A stretch of 64,000 bases of DNA, taken from the NCBI GenBank assembly GCA_941918925.1, contig OW799236.1:70832465-70896464 (forward strand), in the 5' to 3' direction. The DNA is from Phyto melanocephala (Eukaryota > Arthropoda > Insecta > Diptera > Rhinophoridae). The position numbers were made by a program, and so were the translations under genes. Shown piece by piece: positions 23,278 through 32,578 of the stretch (position 1 is its first letter; every line of letters starts with the position of its first letter). The notes below the pieces were generated by a model. The model was not told where the DNA came from, did not search any database, and was given only the letters and a program-made list of their open reading frames with translations.

Positions 23278-24243
23278 ATGAACTTTTTTGAAATAGTGGG
23301 CTTAATTGTTCTTATTTACTGCGTAATTTACTTGCTTCTATGGATTTTTTTGGATTGTAATGTTGCACTTTGGTTAAGAATTAAATTTGGCGTCAACATA
23401 TCAACCTTACGTGGTCAAGTGGTATGGATTACAGGAGCATCAAGTGGTATTGGTAAAGGATTGGCATTAAATCTAGCTCGTCATGGTGTGCGTCTTGTTT
23501 TATCTGCTAGACGTGAGGCTCTATTGGAAGAGGTGAAAGAAGAATGTTTGGCAGAGGCCAAAGGCTTATTAGCAGCTAAAGATGTTTTGGTTCTGCCCAT
23601 GGATATGCTCAAGTTAGAACAGCATAACAAATGTTTGCTAAAGGTTTTAGATAACTTTGGCAGATTAAATATTTTAGTTAATAATGCTGGACGATCTCAA
23701 CGTGCGAATTGGGAAGATATCGATGTAAAAGTTGATAGAGAACTTTTTGAATTAGATGTTTTTTCCGTTTTGCATCTAAGTCGTTTGGTGGTACACTATT
23801 TTAAGAAACAGGCAGGTAGTCAAGGTCATATAGCTGTAACATCTAGTATAGCTGGCCTTACGTCAGTTCCTTTCTCGGCCAGCTATTGCGGCGCTAAGCA
23901 CGCCCTTAATGCCTATCTTAAATGTTTGGCCATGGAACATCCAACTTTAGATATAACAATTTTTAACCCTGGTCCTGTGGCTACCGATTTTTTACTGGAA
24001 GCCTTTACAGACAATCCCGATACAAAAGTTGGACAAAGTACTAAGAATCAAAAACGTTTAACAATAGACCGTTGCGGTTTTCTTTTCGCAATAGCTTTAG
24101 CTAACAAAATGGAATTGGTATGGTGCGGCTTATTCCCAGTCAACTTTTTGGCGTATGCATCACGTTACACGCTTTTAAGTCTGATACTTAAACAGTGTAT
24201 AACTCAAAAAACCTTAACTAAAATAAGAGAAGGAAAAATTTAG
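23278..24243 (+). CDS. DHRS7-like short-chain dehydrogenase/reductase
   Basis: The 321-residue intact, intronless protein has one N-terminal membrane segment (about 4-26) followed by a classical SDR fold, consistent with a membrane-anchored NAD(P)H-dependent oxidoreductase, probably in the ER. Cofactor motif TGASSGIG is at 52-59, ARR near 77-79 could favour NADPH, NNAG is at 135-138, catalytic Ser is about 190, and YCGAK at 203-207 supplies Tyr and Lys. The residue usually Asn in the catalytic tetrad appears as Asp160 (FELDVFS). Motif spacing and flanking sequence resemble DHRS7. The substrate cannot be inferred. AATAAA occurs at 24341 and 24481. Confidence 0.93.
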   Translation: MNFFEIVGLIVLIYCVIYLLLWIFLDCNVALWLRIKFGVNISTLRGQVVWITGASSGIGKGLALNLARHGVRLVLSARREALLEEVKEECLAEAKGLLAAKDVLVLPMDMLKLEQHNKCLLKVLDNFGRLNILVNNAGRSQRANWEDIDVKVDRELFELDVFSVLHLSRLVVHYFKKQAGSQGHIAVTSSIAGLTSVPFSASYCGAKHALNAYLKCLAMEHPTLDITIFNPGPVATDFLLEAFTDNPDTKVGQSTKNQKRLTIDRCGFLFAIALANKMELVWCGLFPVNFLAYASRYTLLSLILKQCITQKTLTKIREGKI

Positions 24244-24894
24244 ATCTTGTGTTCATATAAAGTACAAAGTACAACGATAATTTCAACTTTGATCTTATAA
24301 CTAATTTAAAAAGAAAATAAGCATTTAAATGTGAGTACATAATAAAAAAAATCTTCCGATGCGCCCTAAAACTATTCTTTTAAGCCATATTAAATTAAAA
24401 TTTGTTAAAAATTTGTTTTTGACTTTGTACCAAATTTTTGGATCAGTTGTATAAATTATAAAATTTTTAATTTGAAAGCAAATAAATGGATATAAAAACA
24501 TAATTTAAATGATATTTAGTTTTTAAAAGGTAGATTTTTAAGCCCCTATTGTCGGTTTGCAACTCAACCCAGTTTTGTCGTCTGAGAGTCATCTGCACAA
24601 CCAAATTGTTTTTTCGTATTGCATATCTCATTAAAGAAATTAATAGAGTTTCGAAGAAAAAAAAAAATTAAGGAATTCTTATTAGTTAAATTATTTTATA
24701 TATATGCAGAATAATTTATTTATTTAAAGTTTTGGTAACCTAGTGCCAATATTATATGTACATATGTTTATTATGATTAAATTTTTTCTTATCAATTATA
24801 AATGTACATATATGTGTATCGATTAAAAAAAATATTTTTAATTTTATAAGAATTTTTTATATTACTAAATAAAATAAACAAATAAATAATTTTT
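24244..24894. other. 3' region of SDR gene and AT-rich spacer
   Basis: Contains AATAAA signals at 24341-24346 and 24481-24486 suitable for SDR mRNA 3' end formation, and possibly the 3' untranslated region of the minus-strand BESS exon. No other feature was seen. Confidence 0.5.
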
Positions 24895-25326
24895 TTAATC
24901 ATATAAAACATTTGTTATAACTGAATTTAAAGTTAATTGTTTAAGTTGACCCAAAACAAAAATTTCATCGCAGGCCTTTTTCGCAAATAGCTTTTGTTCA
25001 GGCGAAAGTTTACGGTATGACCAAGCCCAAGCCTCCCCATAAATATCAGCCTCATCCTTTTCCTTTCTGTGTGATAAATTGTCTACACACACCTCTGCAG
25101 TAGTTTCGCGCAATGGCTTCTTCTGCATAATAATTTCTGATCGCTTTTCTTCGTCCGAAAATTTGCGATATGGGCACGCCGAATCATCTTCATAAGTATC
25201 ATCCTCATCTCGTTCTGTCCATTGTGATAAACTGTCTTCATGAACTTCCGAAGGAGATTTTCGTATTGGCTTTTTATTCACAACAGTTTCTGATATTATT
25301 TTTCTCTTCTCAGTTTTTATGGGAAT
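24895..25326 (-). CDS. BESS-like C-terminal exon of MADF protein
   Basis: On the minus strand an AG acceptor (25328-25327) preceded by a T-rich tract opens a frame of 143 codons ending at TAA 24897-24895. It starts with a basic stretch (KTEKRK). The C-terminal part (LSPEQKLFAKKACDEIFVLGQ) resembles the BESS-type interaction motif of MADF/Adf1-family regulators. Two ~50-residue segments are repeats of each other (KKPIRKSPSEVHEDSLS and YRKFSDEEK against KKPLRETTAEVCVDNLS and YRKLSPEQK). Phase 0 at the acceptor fits either upstream MADF exon. Together with 28160-28519 it would give a 263-residue protein. Confidence 0.65.
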   Translation of the reverse strand: MPIKTEKRKIISETVVNKKPIRKSPSEVHEDSLSQWTERDEDDTYEDDSACPYRKFSDEEKRSEIIMQKKPLRETTAEVCVDNLSHRKEKDEADIYGEAWAWSYRKLSPEQKLFAKKACDEIFVLGQLKQLTLNSVITNVLYD

Positions 25327-25635
25327 CTAAATAAATAAAAAATTATAAAAAGAAGCTAAAGCAATTAGAATACAATTCGAAGAGTATAAATATTTAGATA
25401 TAAAAAACTGTTTTAGTTATTATCTTATATGGCTTTTATTTTCTTATAAAATAATACAATCTTCCTAAATTTGCGTCTTAGCTTATACTTATGTAACTTA
25501 CTTACTTATGTAACTTGTTTTTGGCTTAGTATGTATTTGAATAGTTATGCATGTACCTATACAAACTAAAACTGTTGGTTGTTTTAAAAATTTTGGTAAA
25601 AATTAGACATGACAATACATTTCTTAGAACATATT

Positions 25636-26019
25636 GGGCCAATTCAAAGTGGTTGCATATCAGTCATATTTAAACTATTTCATATTATTTTATGCACGCA
25701 TAAAATTTTTGTTAGTAATTTCCATACAAAGAAAATAATAAGACTTTACACATTTGTTTCCTATGTATAAGAAATTGTTTATGTTATACTTTTAACCATA
25801 CTGTCTCTCAGAGAGAATTTCTTCGCTTCTCACCTCTCAGGGAGAATATTTTCTACTTTCTTCTTTCCTGTATACATACAATTTTTAACAGCGTCATCTC
25901 TTTGTCTTCTTTCTTGTATTAATACATAATTTGTTAACAAAAGGTGTTCAAAGTCACTAGTCATATTAATATGAATTATATGACATAGTACAATATGAGA
26001 GTCTACTTTGAATTGGCCC
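25636..26019 (+). mobile_element. GGGCCAATTC MITE, copy A
   Basis: A 384 bp element with inverted ends GGGCCAATTCAAAGT and ACTTTGAATTGGCCC, flanked by ATT on both sides (25633-25635, 26020-26022), a 3 bp target duplication. The interior has two CTCTCAG-type blocks but no coding. Close copies lie at 31339-31723 and 35482-35866. Confidence 0.88.
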
Positions 26020-26159
26020 ATTGTTAATATACCAATTATGTTAATATTGTTATTTTATGTTGGTTCGTTTACTTTAGAGTATATATATTTATTACTGAAC
26101 TTTTCTGCATTCGTTTCTTTACACAAATTTCTATTTAGTAAAGTCCTGTAAAAAATAAT

Positions 26160-27263
26160 AACAAGTAAGAGCACTATATTTCACTATATAAATACAACTT
26201 AGATATTTCAATATAGTCCTTTATTTTTCCAAAAACTTTGTCAATAAAGAAATTACATGAATTTAAGATAAACCGTTATATGGGAGGTAGGCGTTAAAGT
26301 GGGCATGTCACCTAAATTTTTTGGCATAATAATTACATTGATTAGAAAGATATTTGTAGCAAATTTCATCATCATACCTCTAATATTATCAGTTTTATGA
26401 GCTTTTAAATTTCATTAACGCTAGATAACGTGAAAAGTGGGCGTTATAGTAGGCGGGTCAAAGTTATTTTTCCTAATGACTACAACTTACATATTTCAAT
26501 ATTGTCCTTTATTATTCCAAAATCTTTATTCATTGAGAAATAGTAATGACATTGACGAGAGGGATATACGTAGAAAATTTTATCATCATACCTCAAATTT
26601 TGTCGGTTTTATGGGCTTTTAAATTTCATTAACGGTAGATAACGTGAAAAGTGGGCGTTATAGTAGGCGTGTCAAAGTTATTTCTGCTAATGAATACAAC
26701 TTAGGTATTTCAATATAGTCCTTTATTTTTCCAAAATCTTTATTAATAGAGAAATTATATGCATTTTAGGTAAAACGTTATATGGGAGGTGGGCGTAAAA
26801 GTGAGCGTGTCACATTGATTTTCCGTTACAACAAAGCCTCTCACCAAAAAGCAGTGTGCAAAATTTCAGAATCGTACATCTAATTTTGTCCGTTTTATTA
26901 GCTTTTAAATTTTAAATATACTGAAAAATACACTGCGCGGTATAAATTTTCGTACATTTTGATCTATAACTCCTTTCCTAATGCATAGATTTAAGAATGT
27001 TTTGGGGAGAAATATTGTTTTGACTCGAGAAATATATATTTAAAGTTTCATGACTGTACATTAATGCGTTTGGACACAATTGCATTTTATTCGATGTTCG
27101 AAGGACACGGTTTTTTCGACCTACTCTTGCATTACGAGCAATAACTCTCTTCCTAATATTCCGATTTAGCCCATTTTCAATACCAAACAAACCTTGTCTA
27201 TGAGAAAGATTCTGGCAAAATTTGAGCCTTCTAGCCATTTTTTTGGTGGCGGGTATAAAAAAG
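26160..27263 (-). mobile_element. DINE-1/Helentron-like repeat Z, copy 1
   Basis: On the minus strand it begins TTTTATACCCGCCACCAAAA (27263) and ends AGTGCTCTTACTTGTT (26160), the same end motif as the Y repeats. The interior has degenerate ~180-200 bp units with CACGCCCACTTTAACGCC-type blocks. It carries no protein gene. Terminal motifs, the T-rich insertion site and the lack of clear target duplication suggest Helentron-associated (DINE-1-like) elements; this is inference. Confidence 0.55.
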
Positions 27264-27568
27264 TTGAGTAAACGAACGTACCCTTTGTTAATGGGTACCA
27301 ACATAGATTTTGCTTTGATATAATGTGAATTAGTTGATAACTGAAGCTGTGTTGAAATTTTTAAACTCATAATTGATAATACGACCGTAATTTAGTTTAA
27401 GCGGATATCAAATTATTAATTAAGTTTAAGCCAATGTTTGTCAAACGCTATACAAAAAAAAAGAGAATTTAGTTCCAAGAATTGTCAAAATCTATATAAA
27501 AAAACAGAGACAAAAATTGCTCTCCTTTACACTATCACCTTATGTTATTACACCATGGTCCATAGCAT

Positions 27569-27806
27569 GGTACAATCATCAGGTAGCCTCAGTTCTGCAA
27601 CAACAAAATTTTACATGCATTTTGTTTTTGGAAAACGACGACTTAAATGTCAAAAAGCAAATGTGTGTGCGTGTTTTTTTGTGGGGGAATATATACATAC
27701 GTACACAATATATACACATACATAAACAAAATTTGATATTTTAGTTAAACCTTAAGGTAGAGAAAAAAAATCAGCTGTTTTAGTGAGGCTACCTGATAAT
27801 TGTACC
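27569..27806. mobile_element. Small MITE with GGTACAAT termini
   Basis: The ends GGTACAATCATCAGGTAGCC and, inverted, GGTACAATTATCAGGTAGCC match at 19 of 20 positions over about 240 bp. Flanks share AT, and a 14 bp near-direct repeat (CCATGGTCCATAG / CCATGGTCCACAG) overlaps the boundaries. The superfamily is unassigned. Confidence 0.6.
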
Positions 27807-28159
27807 ATGGTCCACAGATAAAAACAATTTTCTCTCTTCTCTCATTTTTTTGAAATGCCAAACCTTATGTATATAAAAAATATAAACAAAAAATTCTCTC
27901 CAAACTACAACTAGATGATGAATAAATATGCTATGGATATCAGGGTACACTTATACAAGGTGGCGGTGCCAGTCCAGCTGACAATTTTTTTGTGTTCTGG
28001 AGTATGTCAAACTACATATTAGAAAAATGATTTCAACTCGAAAGTGTTCTACTAGTAATTTCAGTTCAAAATACTGTGTTGTTACAATAACTAAATAAAT
28101 ATATCAAAATGATTGTTTATTTGTATTCTATAAATAACACAAAAAGAATATTAAATTAC

Positions 28160-28519
28160 CAATAATGGATCACCATTTGACTGGATTGGTGCTGTGGTTT
28201 CATTTGATTTTTCACAGTTCCGCAAGAATTTGCAATAATCAAACCACCATAGTCTCGGTTGATAGACATCATCGCTGTCCAAGGATTCCCTTATTTTTTT
28301 CATCTCTCTTCGGTAAGATGATCGAATTGTATTTATCTTTTTTTTGACGTCCTCAAAAGAACAATTTCTTTTATATCTTTTCATAATTTTCAACAATTTT
28401 AAATGCGATTCTGTCTTTTTGCCGCGCATCATATACTCTGGACTTGTTGCGTCCCAAAGACAACGCTGCAGTTCATAACAACATATAAATTCTTTTAAAA
28501 AATCTTTATCCGCATCCAT
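28160..28519 (-). CDS. MADF-domain exon 1
   Basis: The ATG at 28519 opens 120 codons that end at a GTAATT donor (28159) in phase 0; without splicing the frame stops four residues later. The MADF domain spans most of it: FLKEFICCYELQRCLWD, then LKIMKRYKR, VKKKINTIRSSYRREMKK, and the aromatic block PRLWWFDYCKFL. MADF domains are Myb/SANT-like DNA-binding modules of arthropod regulators. I chose this Met over one 11 codons upstream because it sits directly before the domain. Predicted partner exon: 24895-25326. Confidence 0.75.
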
Positions 28520-28732
28520 GTTTACGCTGCAAATATATGACTTGACTGACACTTTTCAGTAAACAACATGACCGTTGACTGTCACTCAACAACAAAATTG
28601 TTTTTACAGCTGACTGACGAACATGAAAACAAAAGAAATTTGAGCAAAACTGTTGAACAAGTTGTTAATGCAATGCAGCGTTGCCATTTTGATTATTTTT
28701 AACTGAATTTCACCTTTTTATTATGATAAAAC

Positions 28733-29087
28733 TCGAAGAATTTACGAGTCAGGTGTTTACTCCCGTTTTGCCCACCCAACCATGTCGCAGCAGCATCTCT
28801 ACAATCCAAAAATTTATATGACCTTATCTTTATCATCCATCAATTAAATTCAACAAAAAAATTTTAATCACATTGAATACAAAATTTATTAGAATTAAAA
28901 AAAAAAACAAATAATAATTAAAAGTAACAATAATATTAATACAAATTAATTTAAAATAATACAAAATAAAAAAGATAAGGTCATAAAAATTTTTGGGTCG
29001 CAGAGAGATTTTACAGCGGATGCTGCTACGACATGGTTGGGTGGGCAAAACGGGAGTAAACACCTGGCTCTCGTAAATTCTTCGTGT
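28733..29087. mobile_element. Foldback element with ~110 bp inverted arms
   Basis: The left arm (28733-28835) and right arm (28972-29087) are inverted copies beginning CGAAGAATTTACGAG and containing GTGTTTACTCCCGTTTTGCC. They surround an AT-rich centre of about 140 bp. The right arm carries a short extra segment near the inner part. No target duplication was identified and there is no coding. It lies between the two MADF exons. Confidence 0.75.
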
Positions 29088-29797
29088 GGTGGAGTTTGTG
29101 TAGTAGTTTTTGTTTTCAGTTTGTTTTATGAGCGGATGCGTGGCCAGTGAGGGGGTTTGAACCTGCCTGAGCTATCGCCACGAACAAGCTAGCCGGAAAC
29201 CTCACTGGGCCAAAACGGTTCGTAACACTCTGCAACAGTCTTATCTTTAACGCTGCATATTTTAACACACACTCTGCAGCTAACTAACTAAATCCTAAAT
29301 GCAACGTCATTTCTTTACTTTGTATCTCATCAACATAGCGGATGGAACAAATTGTTAAAATAAGAATTAAACTCTTATAGCACATATTTTGATAAACTAT
29401 TGAAATTTACCCTACGCTCTTTTAAGCAATCGCAGTTCTCCTTTTTATTTAGATAATTTAATTTATTTTACAATTGACCAAACCATAAATATTCACCTCT
29501 TGATGATTTTCAATCAACTAAACCAGAAAAAACAACACTTATTGGAATAGACACGTGAATGTTAAAATCATGCATGTTTCACCTAAATCGAACACCTTTA
29601 TCATTAGTTGTAACCTTTATCTACACATTTGTAGGGTATAATATATTACGGAATTAAAATAAATAAATTGAGTGTACCAAGAACTGTCCTTGTCAATTGA
29701 TTGTGCCAGCAAGCTTGTAATTTGTATACATACATATATATATACATAATTATAGTTATTGAAAGTTATAAAGTACCAAAGTTCTATACATATTTAC

Positions 29798-30190
29798 ATT
29801 ATAGCTTCCAGTATCCATGGAACATCCTTTTTCTTTGGAACACGCAGGCTCTTCTAAGAATTTAAGTTTATCGAAATACCACAACGTAGACTTACTTACG
29901 TTGTGTGCTCCTCCTTTAGACTCATTACTTTTTCGTTTTTTTAAATCACGCTTAAAATTAGTTCGAAAAATGTTAATTTTTTTAACCACTTTTTCTCTAT
30001 TGGCATCTGGATCTACCTCTTTTAGTTTTTCTACCATTTTCTTATAACATTCATTTTTTAATTCACGATTACAATAGTCTGAGGTTTTAACTTTCCACAA
30101 ACTTGGCATAGACTTATATAATTCGAGGAATTCATCCCAAAATATCTGTTCTTCTAAATTCAAAGTAGCACAATATTTACTTCTCAACAT
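29798..30190 (-). CDS. Second MADF-domain exon
   Basis: The ATG at 30190 gives 131 codons to a GTAAAT donor (29797), phase 0; the unspliced frame would stop at 29756. The MADF domain is clear: FWDEFLELYKSMPSLWKVK, CYKKMVEKLKEVD, VVKKINIFRTNFKRDLKK, LWYFDKLKFLEE. It differs substantially from the 28160-28519 domain, so it is an old paralogue rather than a recent copy. It may be a separate gene or an alternative first exon to the BESS-like exon; phases permit either. No BESS exon of its own was found between 28520 and 29797. Confidence 0.7.
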
Positions 30191-30485
30191 TTTATATTTA
30201 CATAAATATAGTTTACAATAAATATACGATACCAATATGCTGCTATAATCATAAACAGTGAAAATCGTTTATGCTACATCTGTTGATGGTGCAATCACAC
30301 CACAACCAGAGATGGAAAAGTCAATACAAATAAAATCGAACGTTTATGTTTTTTTTATATATCAAATATGACATTATAAAAATGTAAAAAAAAATTATTT
30401 TACCGTGGAATTTGAAAGCTAAATTTTGAAATAAATAAAAAATAAAAATAAATAAATAAATAAGATTTACTCAATTAACCTATAT

Positions 30486-31220
30486 TTGTCGATGCATATT
30501 AGGCTTAAATTGACTCATTCTCCTATGATGTCTTTGATTCTATATGGTCTGGAAGTATTTTCTGGAACTTTTGCAACTCACTTAAGTAGGGTTAAGCGTT
30601 TGGTAAACTCTGTTGTTCGATTTGTATACAAGTTTCGCCGTCATGAGCATATCTCGGACTTTGTTCGCAATTTCTTGGGCTGTTCTTTTAATGAGTTTTT
30701 GAAATTAAGGAATATAGCTCTGTTTTACATCGTTATTAGGAATAGCAAACCACTTGCTCTATTTAAATATTTTGTATTTACGCGATATACAAGGAACCCT
30801 CAATTTTATATACCCAGAATTATTCGTTGCACGATGGTGGAATGTATTACCTGCTACATTGCGTATCTTTTCGCATTCCAACAATGTTTTTCGGTTAAAA
30901 CTTTTGCATCATTACTTTGATTCTATATCCTAATAAGATTTTGTCTCATTGGTTTAGTTTATGTGTATTGTTACTGAATGGGACCTTCTTTTAATTTTAA
31001 TATTAAACTTTAATTGTGATTAGATTTTTATGGCTGGGGAGCCCTTAATCTACTATAATAATTATTATGGTATTAAGTAATATATGCTTATTTAATTCCT
31101 TATTTCTTATCTTCGATAATATAATATAATACTTTTGAATCTCAGGTTTTATAACTATGTAATATTGTTATTTTGGCCACGAAGGCTTTATATTACGGAA
31201 TAAATGAATAAATAAATAAA
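30486..31220 (+). pseudogene. LINE ORF2 C-terminal fragment and 3' end
   Basis: The 30486-30830 frame has the C-terminal pattern of CR1/jockey-like LINEs (LILYGLEVFSGTF, VNSVVRFVYKFRRHEHISDF). In another frame beyond it, the block WNVLPATLRIFSHSNNVFRLK appears near 30850. The copy is 5' truncated and frameshifted. A 3' untranslated region follows, ending in GGAATAAATGAATAAATAAA near 31195-31220, typical of a LINE tail. Confidence 0.7.
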
Positions 31221-31338
31221 AAAACAGCAGACAGTTGGCAGAGGCCTTCGGCCACGGACTGTCCCTGCAGGCTGTGTCAGAGACACGGCCATTAAGTTTC
31301 ACGTAGAATACGCCATCCGATAAGACAGACAACATAGT

Positions 31339-31723
31339 AGGCCAATTCAAAGTAGACTCTCATATTGTACTATGTCATATAATTCATATTAATATGACTA
31401 GTGACTTTGAACACCTTTTGTTAACAAATTATGTACTTAATACAAGAAAGAAGACCAAGAGATGACGCTGTTAAAAATTGTATGTATACAGGAAAGAAGA
31501 AAATAGAAAATATTCTCTCTGAGAGGTGAGAAGCGAAGAAATTCTCTCTGAGAGACAGTATGGTTAAAAATATGACATAAACAATTTCTTATACATAGGA
31601 AACAAATGTGTAAAGTCATATTATTCTTTTTGTATGGAAATTACTAACAAAAATTTTATGCATGCATGAAATAATATAAAATAGTACAAATAAGACTGAT
31701 ATGCAACCACTTTGAATTGGCCC
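31339..31723 (-). mobile_element. GGGCCAATTC MITE, copy B
   Basis: Inverted orientation relative to copies A and C. The target duplication is AGT on both sides (31336-31338, 31724-31726). The first base of the left terminal repeat is A instead of G. The interior is very similar to the other copies. Confidence 0.88.
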
Positions 31724-31737
31724 AGTATGTATATAAC

Positions 31738-31965
31738 AATAAATGATAAATAATATAAGCAAATGAATTTATTTATTTGATAGTTACTTTTGATAATATA
31801 CATAAGCTTATGGTAGGAAAAATAGGATAAATATGTTTTTAAATTAAAGTGTAAGGATAAATGATAAATAACAGTCGCAAATCAATTTGATTATTTGAAA
31901 GTTACTTTTGATAATATGGCCTTATGATAGGAAAAATAGGATAAATACATATGTTTTTAAATTAA
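31738..31965. repeat. Tandem duplication, ~115 bp
   Basis: Two adjacent copies share ATAAATGATAAATAA, GTTACTTTTGATAATAT and GGAAAAATAGGATAAAT in the same order. No coding. Confidence 0.75.
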
Positions 31966-32134
31966 CATTCAAATTTCTCGCGAAAACTAAGTCAATGGTT
32001 GTGTTATCAATAGTTGTGGGAGCATCGTCTCGAATATAATCCAAATTAAATGTATCGCTCATATTTTTCGCTTTCAATATTTCATCAATCAAAACAACAG
32101 CCGAAGGTTTGTGTCCACACTGAAACAGCAGCAT
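31922..32134 (-). pseudogene. Unassigned coding fragment, endonuclease-tail-like
   Basis: A 70-codon minus-strand frame contains TTIDNTTIDLVFARNLNVN, reminiscent of the C-terminal strand of endonuclease domains in insect repeats. No second motif supports this. Its left part overlaps the tandem duplication, so it is a truncated remnant at best. Confidence 0.3.
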
Positions 32135-32301
32135 AGTTTGTGTTCACCAAACACCACACATATGTTTGAGTATATGTGTTTAAACAATTTTCATTTGAAA
32201 AATTAAAATATTAGGAAGATATCAACCAATATGAAATGTATATCAAACGAAAGAAAACATCTTCATTTACCTACAAAAAAATGTTTAAAAAAAGTTATCT
32301 C

Positions 32302-32522
32302 TGTTAAACAAAATGTTTTCTAATACTTGTTTTTAAAATACACTTTGTAAAACTTTGTAAAATAATTTTTTATAAATTGATATTTTTTCTTTTCTATCAT
32401 AAAGAAAAAATATAATTTTGTCAGTTTAGTTATTTTGTTTCGTTGAAATAAATCTATAAATAATTTTAGTCACATCCACTGTTATTATTTAAGAGATATA
32501 ATTTGCATAAATATATCTAACA
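32302..32522 (+). repeat. Copia 5' LTR
   Basis: 221 bp, TG...CA. It matches the 3' LTR apparently base for base except for a 5-base difference near its start (TGTTAAACAAAATG here, TGTTTAATG in the 3' copy). Confidence 0.92.
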
Positions 32523-32578
32523 GGTTATGAGCCTTTAGTGCGTTTGTGATTGATAATTAAAAAAAAACGTAAAACAAA

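Larger units (their letters stand above)
25327..28159 (-). other. Putative intron filled with repeats
   Basis: If the MADF and BESS exons belong to one gene, this 2.8 kb is its intron (GT at 28159-28158, AG at 25328-25327). It holds MITE copy A, a DINE-like Z repeat and a small MITE. The 130-codon frame at 26978-27370 is repeat-derived: its GLFGIENGLNRNIR stretch recurs in the Z copy at 51050. Confidence 0.5.

Noticed and set aside
26978..27370. 130-codon minus-strand frame
   Set aside because: Part of its sequence recurs in the Z repeat near 51050, so it is repeat-derived and not a gene.
29130..29230. tRNA-like boxes (TAGCTCAGGCAGG next to GGTTCAAACC)
   Set aside because: The A-like and B-like boxes are directly adjacent, without room for a tRNA body, and no cloverleaf could be drawn.
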